A stretch of 64,000 nucleotides of DNA, from NCBI GenBank assembly GCA_034336665.1, contig CM067570.1, positions 12,941,502 through 13,005,501 of the forward strand, given 5' to 3'. Origin of the DNA: Luscinia megarhynchos (taxonomy: Eukaryota > Chordata > Aves > Passeriformes > Turdidae). Position 1 is the first letter of the stretch; each line of letters begins with the position of its first letter. This document shows positions 39,508 to 49,705 of this stretch, one piece after another. The notes under the pieces were generated by a model that was not told the origin of the DNA, did not search any database, and saw only the letters and a program-made list of their open reading frames with translations. Position numbers and translations under genes: made by a program.

Positions 39508-39513
39508 GTGTTT
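39505..39513 (+). promoter_or_regulatory. CNTNAP5: Weak splice donor of exon 39243-39507
   Basis: The site reads aag/gtgttt. The exon side is good, but +4 to +6 are all T instead of the usual agt. The following codons stay open for 13 residues to taa at 39546-39548. No better in-frame donor is seen at the expected exon end. Confidence 0.75.
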
Positions 39514-41809
39514 ATTTTTTTGTCTCCTTTTCACTTGTCTCCTTCTAAAACACAAAGGTTCAGCTCCATGGGATGAAAGGATCAAGCAATAAGGAAACAC
39601 CCAATCCTCCTTTCTCTTTTAAATTTTCTCATGCTTTCCAGTGGTAAAGCCACTCTGTACAGCTTGATCTAAGCTTGGAAAATTGGCATTTTGAAATCTC
39701 CAGGCTCAATCTCACTGACAGTTAGCTGAGCCTCTCTGTTCTTAAGCAGTCACACTCAATTTTCTTTAGGCAGGTCACATGAAGACCTTCCTGTTTCCAT
39801 CTTCAGACTGTGCTGAAACCATCTGGGAGTCAGTTCAGCCACAGCCTCTTTCCCCAGCAGAAGTTAAGGGAGGCTCAGAGCTGATTTTTTTTCTCTGACT
39901 GTAGCTTTGGACTCCCCCTTTATGCTACACTCTGAAGAGTGGCTGACCATGGGCTTCCTTTCCTTATCCTCCCTATTAGACTTTCTTGCCCACTTTACAA
40001 GTTGCTTTGTGTAGTGAAGCTGGTGGGATGCAAGAGGTAAAAAAGGCTGCCTCTCTGATTTAAAATTTGAGAGAATAATAATATAATGGTGATAATAATA
40101 ACAACAGTAATAATATATTGTCTAAAAGGGCAGATGTTTAAAAACATGTAATATTAAAATATTCCCTGTACAGACTAAAAGAGGGCAGATGTATCTACTA
40201 AAAAAAGCAGGGACAAAAAACTGACAGAGTTGTCAAAGCAGAGCTGTTCTGTATGTGTGTTTCATTCTCCTTCATGACAGAAAATGAGGCAGCCCTGTAT
40301 TTATCTGCTTATGTAGATTGCTACAGCCACAGCTTGCTGCAATTGAGCACTGAAAGCTGAGATTCCAGCCTTTATTGCAGTCCTAATTAAATTGTTGACA
40401 AAGCTGAGACAATGTCAATATTTGGTTGGGTGTGTTCTGAAATTATGAACCTGGGTCCAGCTTATCAAAAACTAAATAAAACAAATACTAAATTAGCTAC
40501 TTTTGCTTGGGAAATATGCAGAAAGTGCATGTGCCATGTTCTGCAGATGTCAGGTACAATAAACTCAGCTTGCTCAAGAATGGACCAATTTTTCCCCCAA
40601 ATAGGATCTATTTCCTCATGTAATAGTTTCAAACCTTAAAATATTCCACTTCAAAATGCACTTGTTCTAGTTGAAAAATCATCCTTTTTTTGCTGGAAAA
40701 CCAGCCTCTAATTCTATGGTAATTGTGCATGTGTTAACAGCCATTACTGAGTAAGTAGCCTCATTTTGAAATTCATGATGAAATGGCTTTATATACACCT
40801 AACACCCACTGTTTTTAAAAATTTTGTTTTGAACTGTTCTCACAACTCTTTGTGTTCCTAAGTGCTTGTTTGTTTTCTCTGAAAGCGACATTAACAAAAA
40901 TATTCTGTTGGGGTGGGGGGTAAATGCTAGTTGTCTGTGCCTGATCTCTGTGGCTTCAGCCTGATGGTAGCATATTTTGAACTGTAATTACATTGATCTG
41001 CACCTGCGTGTGTGGGTTCAGAAACTTGCCCACTGATTCTCATGGCTGTCAAAACAGAGGATGTGGAGTTTCTTTGTAGCTCTGGGGTGGTGTTTCAAGA
41101 GCCAGAGGATTCAGCACTGATTTTCAGAATAAGCAAACAAGACAGGTTATTTTCCACTTTTCAGAAGTGTCTAGAAGAGAAAGAGACTCAGCCTTTAGAG
41201 GTTCCTGGTCAGAGCAACAATCGCAGTTCTCAGAACAACCATGTAAAAACCCAACCTCTGTACATCCATTAATAGTGCTGTGTGCTGCATTGGTGCTGGA
41301 AGGTTTTAAGAAACACAAATCCTGCTGGAGTCAGTCAGCTTTCAGATTGGAGCCTGAAAACAGGCTATGAATGTCTCACTGAATCTAATCCTCTGCAACC
41401 TCATGCATGTGTTTAGTGCCAGAAGCTCAGTGGAGATCTCTGCACACTTCTGGACTTGTAAGCTTTTACCTACAGGCTGAAGATAAACATAAACACCCCC
41501 AAAATTGTAACAGTGTGCTACCAGAAGGGTGAAGGATTGGGCTAGCTTGATGAATGCCATCAGTAGTACCAGGTTAGATTAAAAAGTGAGTTGACCTACT
41601 TAAATACTCTCAAAACTTCCCTTTTCCTGGGCCCTTTCTTCCACGCCAGCTTGTTTCCAGAGGTAATGAGTTCTTTTCAGCTACAATTCTCACTTTGTAT
41701 AGCCCAACTGCATATTTGTGGTCACAAGATGAAAGCAAAAGGAGATTTGAAGAACACAGTTGTTCCCTGCACATCTTTTTTTCACTTTGTACCTGTTTTT
41801 TTTTGCCAG
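39508..41809 (+). other. CNTNAP5: Intron (2.3 kb) within laminin-G 2
   Basis: It starts with the weak donor gtgttt and ends ttttttttgccag. An AT-rich run of ATA-like triplets lies at 40073-40122. Nothing else is recognised. Confidence 0.88.
40073..40122. repeat. Imperfect AAT/ATA-triplet tract
   Basis: The segment has gaataataatataatgg, gataataataacaac and agtaataatatat. Intronic AT-rich low complexity. Confidence 0.75.
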
Positions 41810-41959
41810 GCACCAATCTCCACGACGGGCTCTGGCATTCTGTGAACATCAATGCCCGGAGGCATCGCATTACCCTGACGCTGGATAACGACGCTGCCAC
41901 CGCCGGCCATGCAACCACTGCCTCCAGGATCTACTCTGGGAACAGCTACTATTTTGGAG
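41810..41959 (+). CDS. CNTNAP5: CNTNAP5 exon (probably exon 9): middle of laminin-G 2
   Basis: This 150-nt exon has a strong acceptor (tttttttttgccag) and the donor g/gtaggt. It is phase 1 on both sides and so frame-neutral. It encodes [11 protein letters not shown], the laminin-G W-H-S-V strand, then [20 protein letters not shown] and a variable loop before [11 protein letters not shown]. The loop G-H-A-T-T-A-S is the part least like mammalian CNTNAP5 as I know it. The exon has more CpG than its neighbours. A CR1-type repeat begins about 110 bp after its donor and the reading frame stays open through it to a stop at 42247-42249. Confidence 0.94.
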
Positions 41960-42071
41960 GTAGGTTGTTTCAGGGAGTTTTTTGTGATGCAGATCCTCAG
42001 ATGCTCACCACTGAGTTCTTCCTAGGTGTACTGCTTGCAGCTAAGAGCAAAGGTAAAGACGAGGCAGCAAC

Positions 42072-42325
42072 TGACAGAGGACAGAGTCTCAACCTGTGCC
42101 AGGGGAGATGTAGGTTGGATATTAGGAAGAAGTTTTTCACTGAAAGATTAATAAAGAATTGGAATCCTCTGCCTGGGGAGGTGGTGGAGTCACCATTCCT
42201 GGATGTATTTAAAAAAAGACTGGATGTGGCACTTGGTGCCATGGTGTAGTTGAGGAGTTAGGGCATGGGTTGGACCTGATGATCTTGGAGGTCTCTTCCA
42301 ACCTTGTTATTCTATGGTTCTGTGA
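42072..42325 (+). mobile_element. CR1-type LINE, 5'-truncated 3' end, just after an exon
   Basis: It carries cagagtctcaacctgtgcca, taggttggatattaggaaga, gcctggggaggtggtggagt, a gttggacctgatgatcttgg segment and the terminal attctatggttctgtga. It is in + orientation. It starts about 110 bp after the exon at 41810-41959, and one frame is open from that exon through the repeat to 42249. The insertion has kept an AATAAA at 42150-42155. The start is approximate: the boundary with unique sequence is not sharp. Confidence 0.82.
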
Positions 42326-43167
42326 CTGATTGAATTGCAGTGCATTCAGCACTATGGGCAGGTTGAAGGGTGTTGGTCAAGGCTGGTAGAGAGAGAACAA
42401 GCAGAACTGCAAGCAGAGCTGTAAAAGTGGACTATTGGCAGTGGTATTTAATGGGCACCTATATCTATCTGACATTACATGCAAATCTGCAAAGCTGTTT
42501 TAACCATGAGTGGTTTTTGTTTTGGTTTATTTTCCTGGTTAAAAGGCCTTAGAATTATTAATGTTATCAGCATTCCTGTAGATAGTACTGTTCTGATCAG
42601 GCTCAGTGACTTTTTGGAGCTTAGGTGACATATGACTCAAATTTTCAAAGATATTTATATACAATGCTCTTGTGGAAAATGAAGGTCAGTTTAGCTCAAT
42701 TTAGAAAATGGAAAAAAAGTCTTGAAAAATACTATCTTCTGTTTTTTGGGGTGGTATTCAAACATTAACTTAGACAGAGGGACTTTCATTAACAGCCTTT
42801 TAATGTAACACATTTCTGTGTAGTGCTTACTGTAGTATGGTTCTGATTGTGATGAACCCTGTGGAGACAGCACTAAATAAGGTTATACAGGAGGCTTTGG
42901 ATCTCAGAGCTTTCTAAATACTGGGGAAGTTCAGATACAGATGGCTTTTTTGCTGCCCAAAGATTTCATCTGTACACTGCTTCAGCAGCAGAATTTAACT
43001 CAACATGATTTTACATTTTATACAACTCTCTTAACAGCTCATGTTTTAGTTGCTATCAACTGTGGACTTTGAAGAAAATGAAAAAAATCACATTTTGATT
43101 TTGTTCAACACAAGCATGTTTCACAAGGTGAAAACCTCATACTGTGATACTTTGAATGGCTGGCTTC

Positions 43168-43188
43168 TTTTTTTTTTTTTTTCCTTAG
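43168..43188 (+). promoter_or_regulatory. CNTNAP5: Cryptic splice acceptor upstream of exon 43342-43513
   Basis: Fifteen T, then ccttag, giving a strong-looking acceptor (AG at 43187-43188) 153 bp before the real one. If used, the phase-1 junction would read one Val codon and then taa, so it would produce a premature stop. Confidence 0.5.
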
Positions 43189-43341
43189 TCTAACTGGAGG
43201 ATTTATTACACAGGAGGTTGCATAGCAGAAGAAATAAAAACATTTGGAATAATAAGCCTCTGAGTTCTTGCATCAGGAAATCCCAGCAGAAATAGTTGAA
43301 CATTCCAATATTCTTCTCTGCCTCTTCTCTTTTTTCCACAG

Positions 43342-43513
43342 GGTGCCCTGACAATTTCACCGATTCCCAATGTTTAAATCCCATTACTGCTTTTCAAGGC
43401 TGTATGAGGCTCATCTTTATTGATAACCAGCCCAAGGACCTCATTTTAGTTCAGCAAGGCTCCCTGGGGAATTTTAGTGATTTACACATTGATCTGTGTG
43501 GCATCAAAGACAG
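43342..43513 (+). CDS. CNTNAP5: CNTNAP5 exon (probably exon 10): end of laminin-G 2
   Basis: This 172-nt exon runs from ttttttccacag to ag/gtaatt. It enters in phase 1 and leaves in phase 2. It encodes [15 protein letters not shown], then [31 protein letters not shown] and [12 protein letters not shown]. The F-x-G-C-M-R motif closes laminin-G 2. The other cysteines (GCPD, SQC, DLC) are in family positions, the last just before the EGF repeat. N-F-T and N-F-S are potential N-glycosylation sites. A strong cryptic acceptor lies about 150 bp upstream, at 43187-43188. A 16.4-kb intron follows. Confidence 0.95.
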
Positions 43514-44242
43514 GTAATTATTATTTCCTCTTTCTTGTATTTGTTCTTTTTTCATCCTAGTGGTTTATAAATACAGGTTGCATTAAGTGAAAATTCTAAT
43601 CTGCCAACATTACAGATATTAGGCATAATAGAGCTACTAATAGAAAATACTGCAACAAAGATAGGAGGACTGGAGGGGAAATGGTTTCAATTACATGAGG
43701 CTCTCTTCACATTGACTTGTAGGAAATAGAGTATGCAAATTCAATCAAACTATAGATTGGTGAAAGGATTAAATTTTATGCATAAACAACATTTGATTGC
43801 TTTGAAGTTCTAGAGGAAATGAAAGAGGAGAAAAAATTAGTTGATTCATCAGAACATGTCATACCCTTAATATATAAGCTGGTTCTGCTTAAATCAATCA
43901 TCTACAATTTTTCTTGTTAGCCATTACAGCACGTTCATGATGAAGATATGGTACATCTCATGTGCAATACTGCCCATCCAGTGGGACAATATAATGATGG
44001 AATGTCTGCATCTGCCAGAGAGACATTTCAGTTTAAATAGTGATCCACATCCCTCCTAAGATGAAACCTGACAGGAACCCCAGATTTTCCCATAAACAGC
44101 AGAAAGAAAATAAGAAAGCAATTTTTTTAAGTATTTCATAATACTCTTTTGCTTCCTATGGATTCTTAGTGTCTAAATATTTCTGAATCATTTATACAAA
44201 TGTCTGCTTTGAAGTTAGTATGTGGAATAGGGGGTTCTGTGA

Positions 44243-44287
44243 TGTTTTTTTGGTTTTTTAGGTTTTTTTAGGTTTGGTTTTTTTTTA
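44243..44287. repeat. T-rich tract with repeated aggtttt units
   Basis: A run of T blocks separated by ggtttttt, agg and ggttt words (T4-9 with GG spacers). It is low complexity, in the 16.4-kb intron. Confidence 0.8.
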
Positions 44288-45104
44288 CTCTACCTAAGTT
44301 CTGAAAAGTAGAAATGGAATTGCTGGAAATTTAGTGCTTCAAATAGCTGGGAGAGTATTAAGGATATTTTGGAAATGCTTTAGGACTGTAAGCATTTAAT
44401 GTATTTTTTCAGACTTTGATGAAGTCGACGGCTGATTTCCATTATTCCTTCCTGTAGGAGGGATCAGCCTGCTGGAGCTGCAGTCTTTTAATTAGTGGGC
44501 AAAATGCCTGTGATGCAAGATCTTTGTGCTCATCTTTGTATGTTCATTTTTGTTGATTTATATGGAGAAATTACTGATTTGGCTGGTCAAATATCTTTCC
44601 ACATTTAATGATGACTGAATTCAGGGGAATTCGTACTTGGTGGGCCTGAAATGGTAGATGGAATAGATGGAATTCTACCCTTCCAAGGTAGAATGGAAAA
44701 AGATGCAGCAAATTGTACAAAAGGAAGCAAAATGTCATCTTTCCTAGGAACTGAGAGAGAGAATTTTGCTATTTCTTTGGAAAAACATTATTTAAGATTG
44801 AGTGAACCACTTAAAAGCACTTTGTGTGATTGTATGTTGAAACAAAAGAGAACTCTTCTGCTACAATGCAGAGGTGCTGTGGGACATCTCCAGTGCCTTC
44901 ACTGTCACCAAGTCCAACTCAGTGGTACTGCTGAAAATATCTTCTTTACCTTTGGTGTCCCAAGGATGACGAGCATTAGTCTGTGATCATGCCATAAAAT
45001 TATTTAGGGCAAAGATCCAAACATAACAAGAGTGGGGCTGTTTTGCATAATGCCACCTTTCTTATTAAATATACCAATCACACAGACAAAGAAAACTTAT
45101 GTGT

Positions 45105-45513
45105 GATCTAGTGAAGGACCTGGGGGTGCTGGCTGAGAGAGGCTGGACAAGCCAGAGTGTGCCCAGGTGGCCTCACTGCAGTCACAACTTCCTATAAGGG
45201 GAGAAGGAGGGGCAGGCACTGATCCCTGCTCTGTGGTGACCAGGGGCAGGACCTGAGGGAATGGCCTGAAGTTATGTCAGGGGAGGTTTAGGTTGAAAGT
45301 TAAAAAAAAGTTCTTCACCCAGAGGGTTTTTGGATGCTGGAACAGGATCCCCAGGGAAGTGGTCACAGCACCAATCCTGACAGAGCTCAGGAAGAAGTGT
45401 TTGGACAATGCTCTTGTGCACATGGTGGGACATTTGGGGATGTCCTGTGCAGGAACAGTAGTTGGACTGTGAATCCCTTCCAACTAAGCATATTCCATGA
45501 TTCTGTAATTCTA
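45105..45513 (+). mobile_element. CR1-type LINE, 5'-truncated 3' end with internal deletion
   Basis: It begins with gacctgggggtgctggctga and gtgtgcccaggtggcc, jumps to the gaggggcaggcactgatccc segment, and continues with gagggaatggcctgaagtta, aggggaggtttaggttgaaa, ttcttcacccagagggtttt and ccccagggaagtggtcacag, ending ccatgattctgtaattct. These are characteristic avian CR1 3' blocks. The upstream block seems to be missing sequence before gcctcactgcag, so either a deletion or two joined fragments is likely. Confidence 0.82.
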
Positions 45514-48239
45514 AGATTTATTGCTGTGTGCACTGTAAAGCACACGTTTTTGTAATTTTAACACATGTGGGAATTGTGTGGTTTAATTAACATGTAAATG
45601 GGACATTTGTCTTAGTTATCTAAGCTAAAAGACTCTTTTGAGGAATATCCCTCTATTTAGAAGCAGTTTATTTGTTACAGGCTTGTAGGCCAAGCTCATT
45701 CAGACTTGGACTCTGAAAGCAGTGGCTAGGCAGCTCACTGCAACTTGTGCCTGCTCTTATAAAGAGAATTAATGACTTTATTTTGGAAGATGATAAACTA
45801 GGATGAAGATGCCAGCAGTACATTTTGGAGAGACAATCCAGTTGTGCAAATATATAATGCACACTCCCACCCACATACCCTGGGATTCTCTGTCTCAAGT
45901 GATGACATTATATTGATTTAGATGGAGCCATCTGAAGGACTGAGCTTTAATGTCTCATCTCTAATATTTGAACAATATCTGTGCTTAAATGAACTTGCCA
46001 TGAATGCCTCCTGTCCCCTGTATTTATTATTTTCATTATTCAATAACTATTTTTTAGGAAATAAATGAGAGTTTATCCTTCTTTCCATTTGGTGATTAGG
46101 GAGACAGCTCTTTTGGAGAACAAGTTAACATGATCCTGTTGCTGAACCTTCTGTGAGCAGGCAGCTTTGGTTGGAGACATCCAGAGGCTTCTGGCAGCCT
46201 TAGTGATCCTGTGAACAGGGCTACCCTGTAGCCACTCTGGTCCTGTTTGAATAGGCAGTTCAGGAGGGATCTGTGAGAGCTGAGTTCAGCAGGTAGAACA
46301 GGACATGGCAGGGTCTTGAGCAATATGGGCTGTCCTGGTGATGGAAGAGGGCTCACTAGCACCATCTCCTATTAAGGCACTGCTTTTTGTAGCCCTCAGT
46401 GCAGTGCCAGCATCGCTGCTGTCCCTGCTGCTGCATAGCAAGTTAATGTCTGAATTGCAGTCCTCTTGTATGGTACTTGCATGTTTTCCTTAGGTGACAC
46501 ATCCTGTATGAGACATCCCCAATCTGCTCATGTCAGGACAGTGTCTGCTCCACAAGCTCTGCAAAGTATTCTCTTCTTTGTCTGCTTCAAGACAAAGCTG
46601 CTCCTGTAAAATATTGCCAATGCTTTATGGAACAGGAAAATAAAATTTGTCCGAAGGAAAAAAATTTTCTAGTAGGAATGTGTGTGTAGAACTCTTGGCA
46701 TTGTCCCCACTGCCTGCCTTATTTTTTTTCTTTTGTTCTAATATGCATGTTTACTATGATTAACCAAATACAGAGTGCTCAGTCTTTTCTGAGGATGTTT
46801 CAACCTGTGGTGCTTACACTGCTCCTGTTATGAAGTGTTAGAGGTCCTGCCTGCAGGGCATCTATCCCCCTTCCAGTGAGATGTGGAGAAAAATTAAGAC
46901 AATATTTTGCTAAGCCATGGAGGTCTGCTCCTTCTTTAAAAAGGAATAGATTTCATTTTGTCCCTCTTTTTTTGTTGGCTTTTCAGGATTTATACTCTGT
47001 TAGGAGGGCACATTAGGACTTGTTTGCTTTGCACTGAGTTAATAAGTCAAAAACCACCATTTTGTACACCATGCTGGCATTTCCCCTGCATGGCATGGTA
47101 CAAAGCAGAAAGTAACAAAGCAGAGATGCCTGCACGTGAAGGTGCCATGAAGTCCTTGAATTAAGAGACATTTTGCTGGGGACAAAAAGAGCTATCTTTG
47201 AACAGTCTTTTGCAGCAGGATGTACACTGTGTTGACCATCTCTGACCAAAAGCCATCTGATATGAACCTAGACAAAAAAACAAAAAAAGGAAATTCTCTT
47301 TGAATTTATTTTCAGTCCAGTGTGATATAGTCCATGGCTGCAGGAACCATGCAGGTGTTTTACATTGTGTTTTTCAGGAAAGAAAGTATCTTCTGGGGAT
47401 GACATATTAAACTTAAAAACTTCCAGGAGAAAGTCTGACCACTAAGGCAGTCTAATGAGAATGGAATAATGCCTTTTGTCTTTGGCCCTTAATCTGCAGG
47501 GAGGAGGATGTCAGTGTCAAAGCATGGGGAGGTCGCAAGCAGCATAAAAATGTGTTTGCTTATAGATGCAGTAAGTCACAAGGGATTTGCTCCATTCTCT
47601 TGATGCCCACTAAGCCTCTAGCTCTAGGTGTATGGCTCCCTCCTCCACCTGCAAGTTAGGGGCTTTACAAACACAAGATGCACTTTGCTAAGTACTTTGG
47701 CTTCAGAGAAGAAAAAATCCAAAACAACAACATACAAGAAAATGTCTTTTTCCTAATTGTTTTTTCACTTACTCATTTCCCTCTTCAGTATTTTCCACTG
47801 TTTGCAAAGACTTCTTGACCCTGCCAAACAGCCTCCTGCACTTGGGTTAGGGATGAATTAAAGACTTGCTGTTTTCTCCACGTGGTGTTTTATCCTGTTA
47901 GCTTAGAAGGAAAACATGCTTGAAGCCATTAGCTTGATCTAGCCAGGAGCCCTGAGCCACAGCACTGATACCAAAATACTAGGCTCTTGGCATCTACAGC
48001 CTTCATTTTGAAATTTGGGATTACTGGCAGCTGGACAAATTATGTAACAGAAATCAGCCAGGGAATAAAACAGGTGGGTGAATTGTGTCCAAGTGAGGAG
48101 TAGCAGGGGGATGAGCAAACACTGTTTAGTCAACACTAACCAGGCTTCCCACTTTGTTTTTTAGGTTTGCTAGTAGTAAATTTCTGTTCTCCATAAAGGT
48201 ATACAGAGCCCAAACTGTTTCTTCAAAGGCTTCCTCTAA

Positions 48240-48316
48240 ACAAAAAAAACCAAACCAAACCAAACAAAAAAAAAAAACCCAAAAAAAAAAAAAACCAAAA
48301 ACTAAACCCACAAAAC
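48240..48316. repeat. A-rich tract with CCAAA units
   Basis: Runs of 5 to 14 A separated by cc or ccc, with three caaac units. It could be the decayed A-rich tail of a + strand retro-element, but I see no such element directly upstream. Confidence 0.85.
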
Positions 48317-48424
48317 AGGACTGGAAAACCTCCCTTGCAAAGAAAAGTTGACTAAATTCTTTAACCAGAAGAGGTTGCTGACAAAGGCAGCATAATGGTC
48401 TTAGGTGCTGAAAGGTTGCTGCAG

Positions 48425-48645
48425 CACTGAAGGGAATAATCATCCTTTCTGCCCAGGATGTACAGGAGAGCTGCTGTGGCACAGATTGCCTGAGGAGACT
48501 GTCAAGCCTCTGTCACAGAGGCTTTAGGAAAAGTTAGGTGAGTCTGTGAGAAATAAAGAACATGGGTGTGGGTGATCCTGCCTTGGGGTGTGAGCATGGA
48601 CTGAGTGATTTCCAAGTTCACTCCAGCTCTGTTGCATTAGTTCAG
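48425..48645 (+). mobile_element. Possible degraded CR1 3' fragment
   Basis: The piece gtgatcctgccttggggtgt followed by gactgagtgatttccaag and ctccagctctgttgcat resembles the end of a CR1 3' region (gatcctgc-ttggg-...-ggac-ggatgat-tcc). It is weak, and the terminal octamer repeat is absent. It could be chance similarity. Confidence 0.35.
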
Positions 48646-48719
48646 GCTTTTCCTGCAGCTGGAACAGCTGGGCCTTGTTCTTGCTTTGGAAGTTCTGAAA
48701 TGTCAACAATAACAGTGCA

Positions 48720-48790
48720 TAAATTAAAAATAAAAAGTAATAATAATAATAAAACAAACAAAAAAAAGCCCTCCAAAAAACACACCAAAA
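48720..48790. repeat. A-rich tract with TAA triplets
   Basis: The segment has (taa)n, then acaaacaaaaaaaa and ccaaaaaacacacc. Low complexity, about 75 bp after a weak CR1-like fragment. Confidence 0.8.
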
Positions 48791-49614
48791 CCATGGGATA
48801 AATATTTCAGGGAAATCAGCTCAGAAAGTCTCAGGCCTGTGAGAAAACTCATTTTAGTAGATGTATTTCTTAGACAATCTAAGGCAGTGCTGCAGCTGTG
48901 AGTGGGGACTGTGTAGCCCAAAGTTAATGTTTTTGGATTTTTTAAAATAACCTGACGTATAGAGATATATATGAAATGGGAGAGAAGGAGCAGCACTTCC
49001 TATTCATATGTCCTGATTTGCTGTTTTTGCTTCTAAAAAACACATTATTCATTTTTACAACTCAAAAGAAAGCTATGTGATTGCAGAATTTATTGCTCTG
49101 GGGTTTTTTGGGATATCTTCTTTGCAAATTTCATTATGTCTATAATGGTGATTAAACTCCATTATGGTTAATGGTGTTTTTTTTTCTTTGATGAAAAGAA
49201 AAGTAACCTGATTCCCTTCTACTTGTTTCTGTGTTTTCTTGAGGTTCTGTGACTTCTTGGAGGTGCCTGTCTCTCTTTCAGATGTGGTGTAAATGAGGGT
49301 GAGAAGTTTGGAGAAGGCAGGGACTGAGGCACTGTATAACTAGAGAAACATCTTCCCCCTAGTAAATCAAGATAACAGCTCTGTATGGATCCCTTCACAA
49401 CCCTCTATTTTAGTTGCTAAAAGGTGAAATGCAAATCCAGTTGGATGTATTCACTGACCTCCTCCTTGGCCTGACCAGCCTTTTTCAGGGAGTGTGTCCT
49501 GTCTGGGCCACTCAGAGGAGGTGCTGTGTGCAGCTCTGACTGCACAGTCTGTGAGTCTGACATTCAGCCCTCATGGCTGTTTCTAAAACTGACACTCTGT
49601 TCTTTGGTGTGCTG

Positions 49615-49705
49615 CAAACTCTTCTCTACCAAGGAGAGATGAAACAGGCTTGGACTCTTCAGCCTGGAGAAGAGAGAGCTGTGCAGAGTTGTGTGATGAG
49701 GAGCA
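49615..49705 (+). mobile_element. Possible CR1 internal fragment
   Basis: The words gcttggactcttcagcctgg and agaagagagagctgtg match the conserved CR1 region around cttcagcctggagaagagaagg. The fragment is short, with no recognisable 3' terminal repeat. Sequence from about 49490 (ggtgctgtgtgcagctctga) may belong to the same copy. Confidence 0.5.

Larger units (their letters stand above)
41960..43341 (+). other. CNTNAP5: Intron (1.4 kb) within laminin-G 2, carrying a CR1 3' end
   Basis: It starts gtaggt and ends ttttccacag. The CR1-type 3' end at 42072-42325 starts about 110 bp from the donor. A cryptic acceptor with a 15-T tract lies at 43168-43188. An AATAAA hexamer is present inside the repeat at 42150-42155. 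Confidence 0.88.

Noticed and set aside
41695..42249. 184-codon open frame as a separate gene
   Set aside because: It is a CNTNAP5 exon (41810-41959) with open intron sequence before it and a CR1 repeat after it. The ATG is intronic and the exon has proper splice sites.
44243..44287. Interstitial telomere-like repeat
   Set aside because: The ttttagg-like words are irregular and T-rich and do not form ttaggg repeats.
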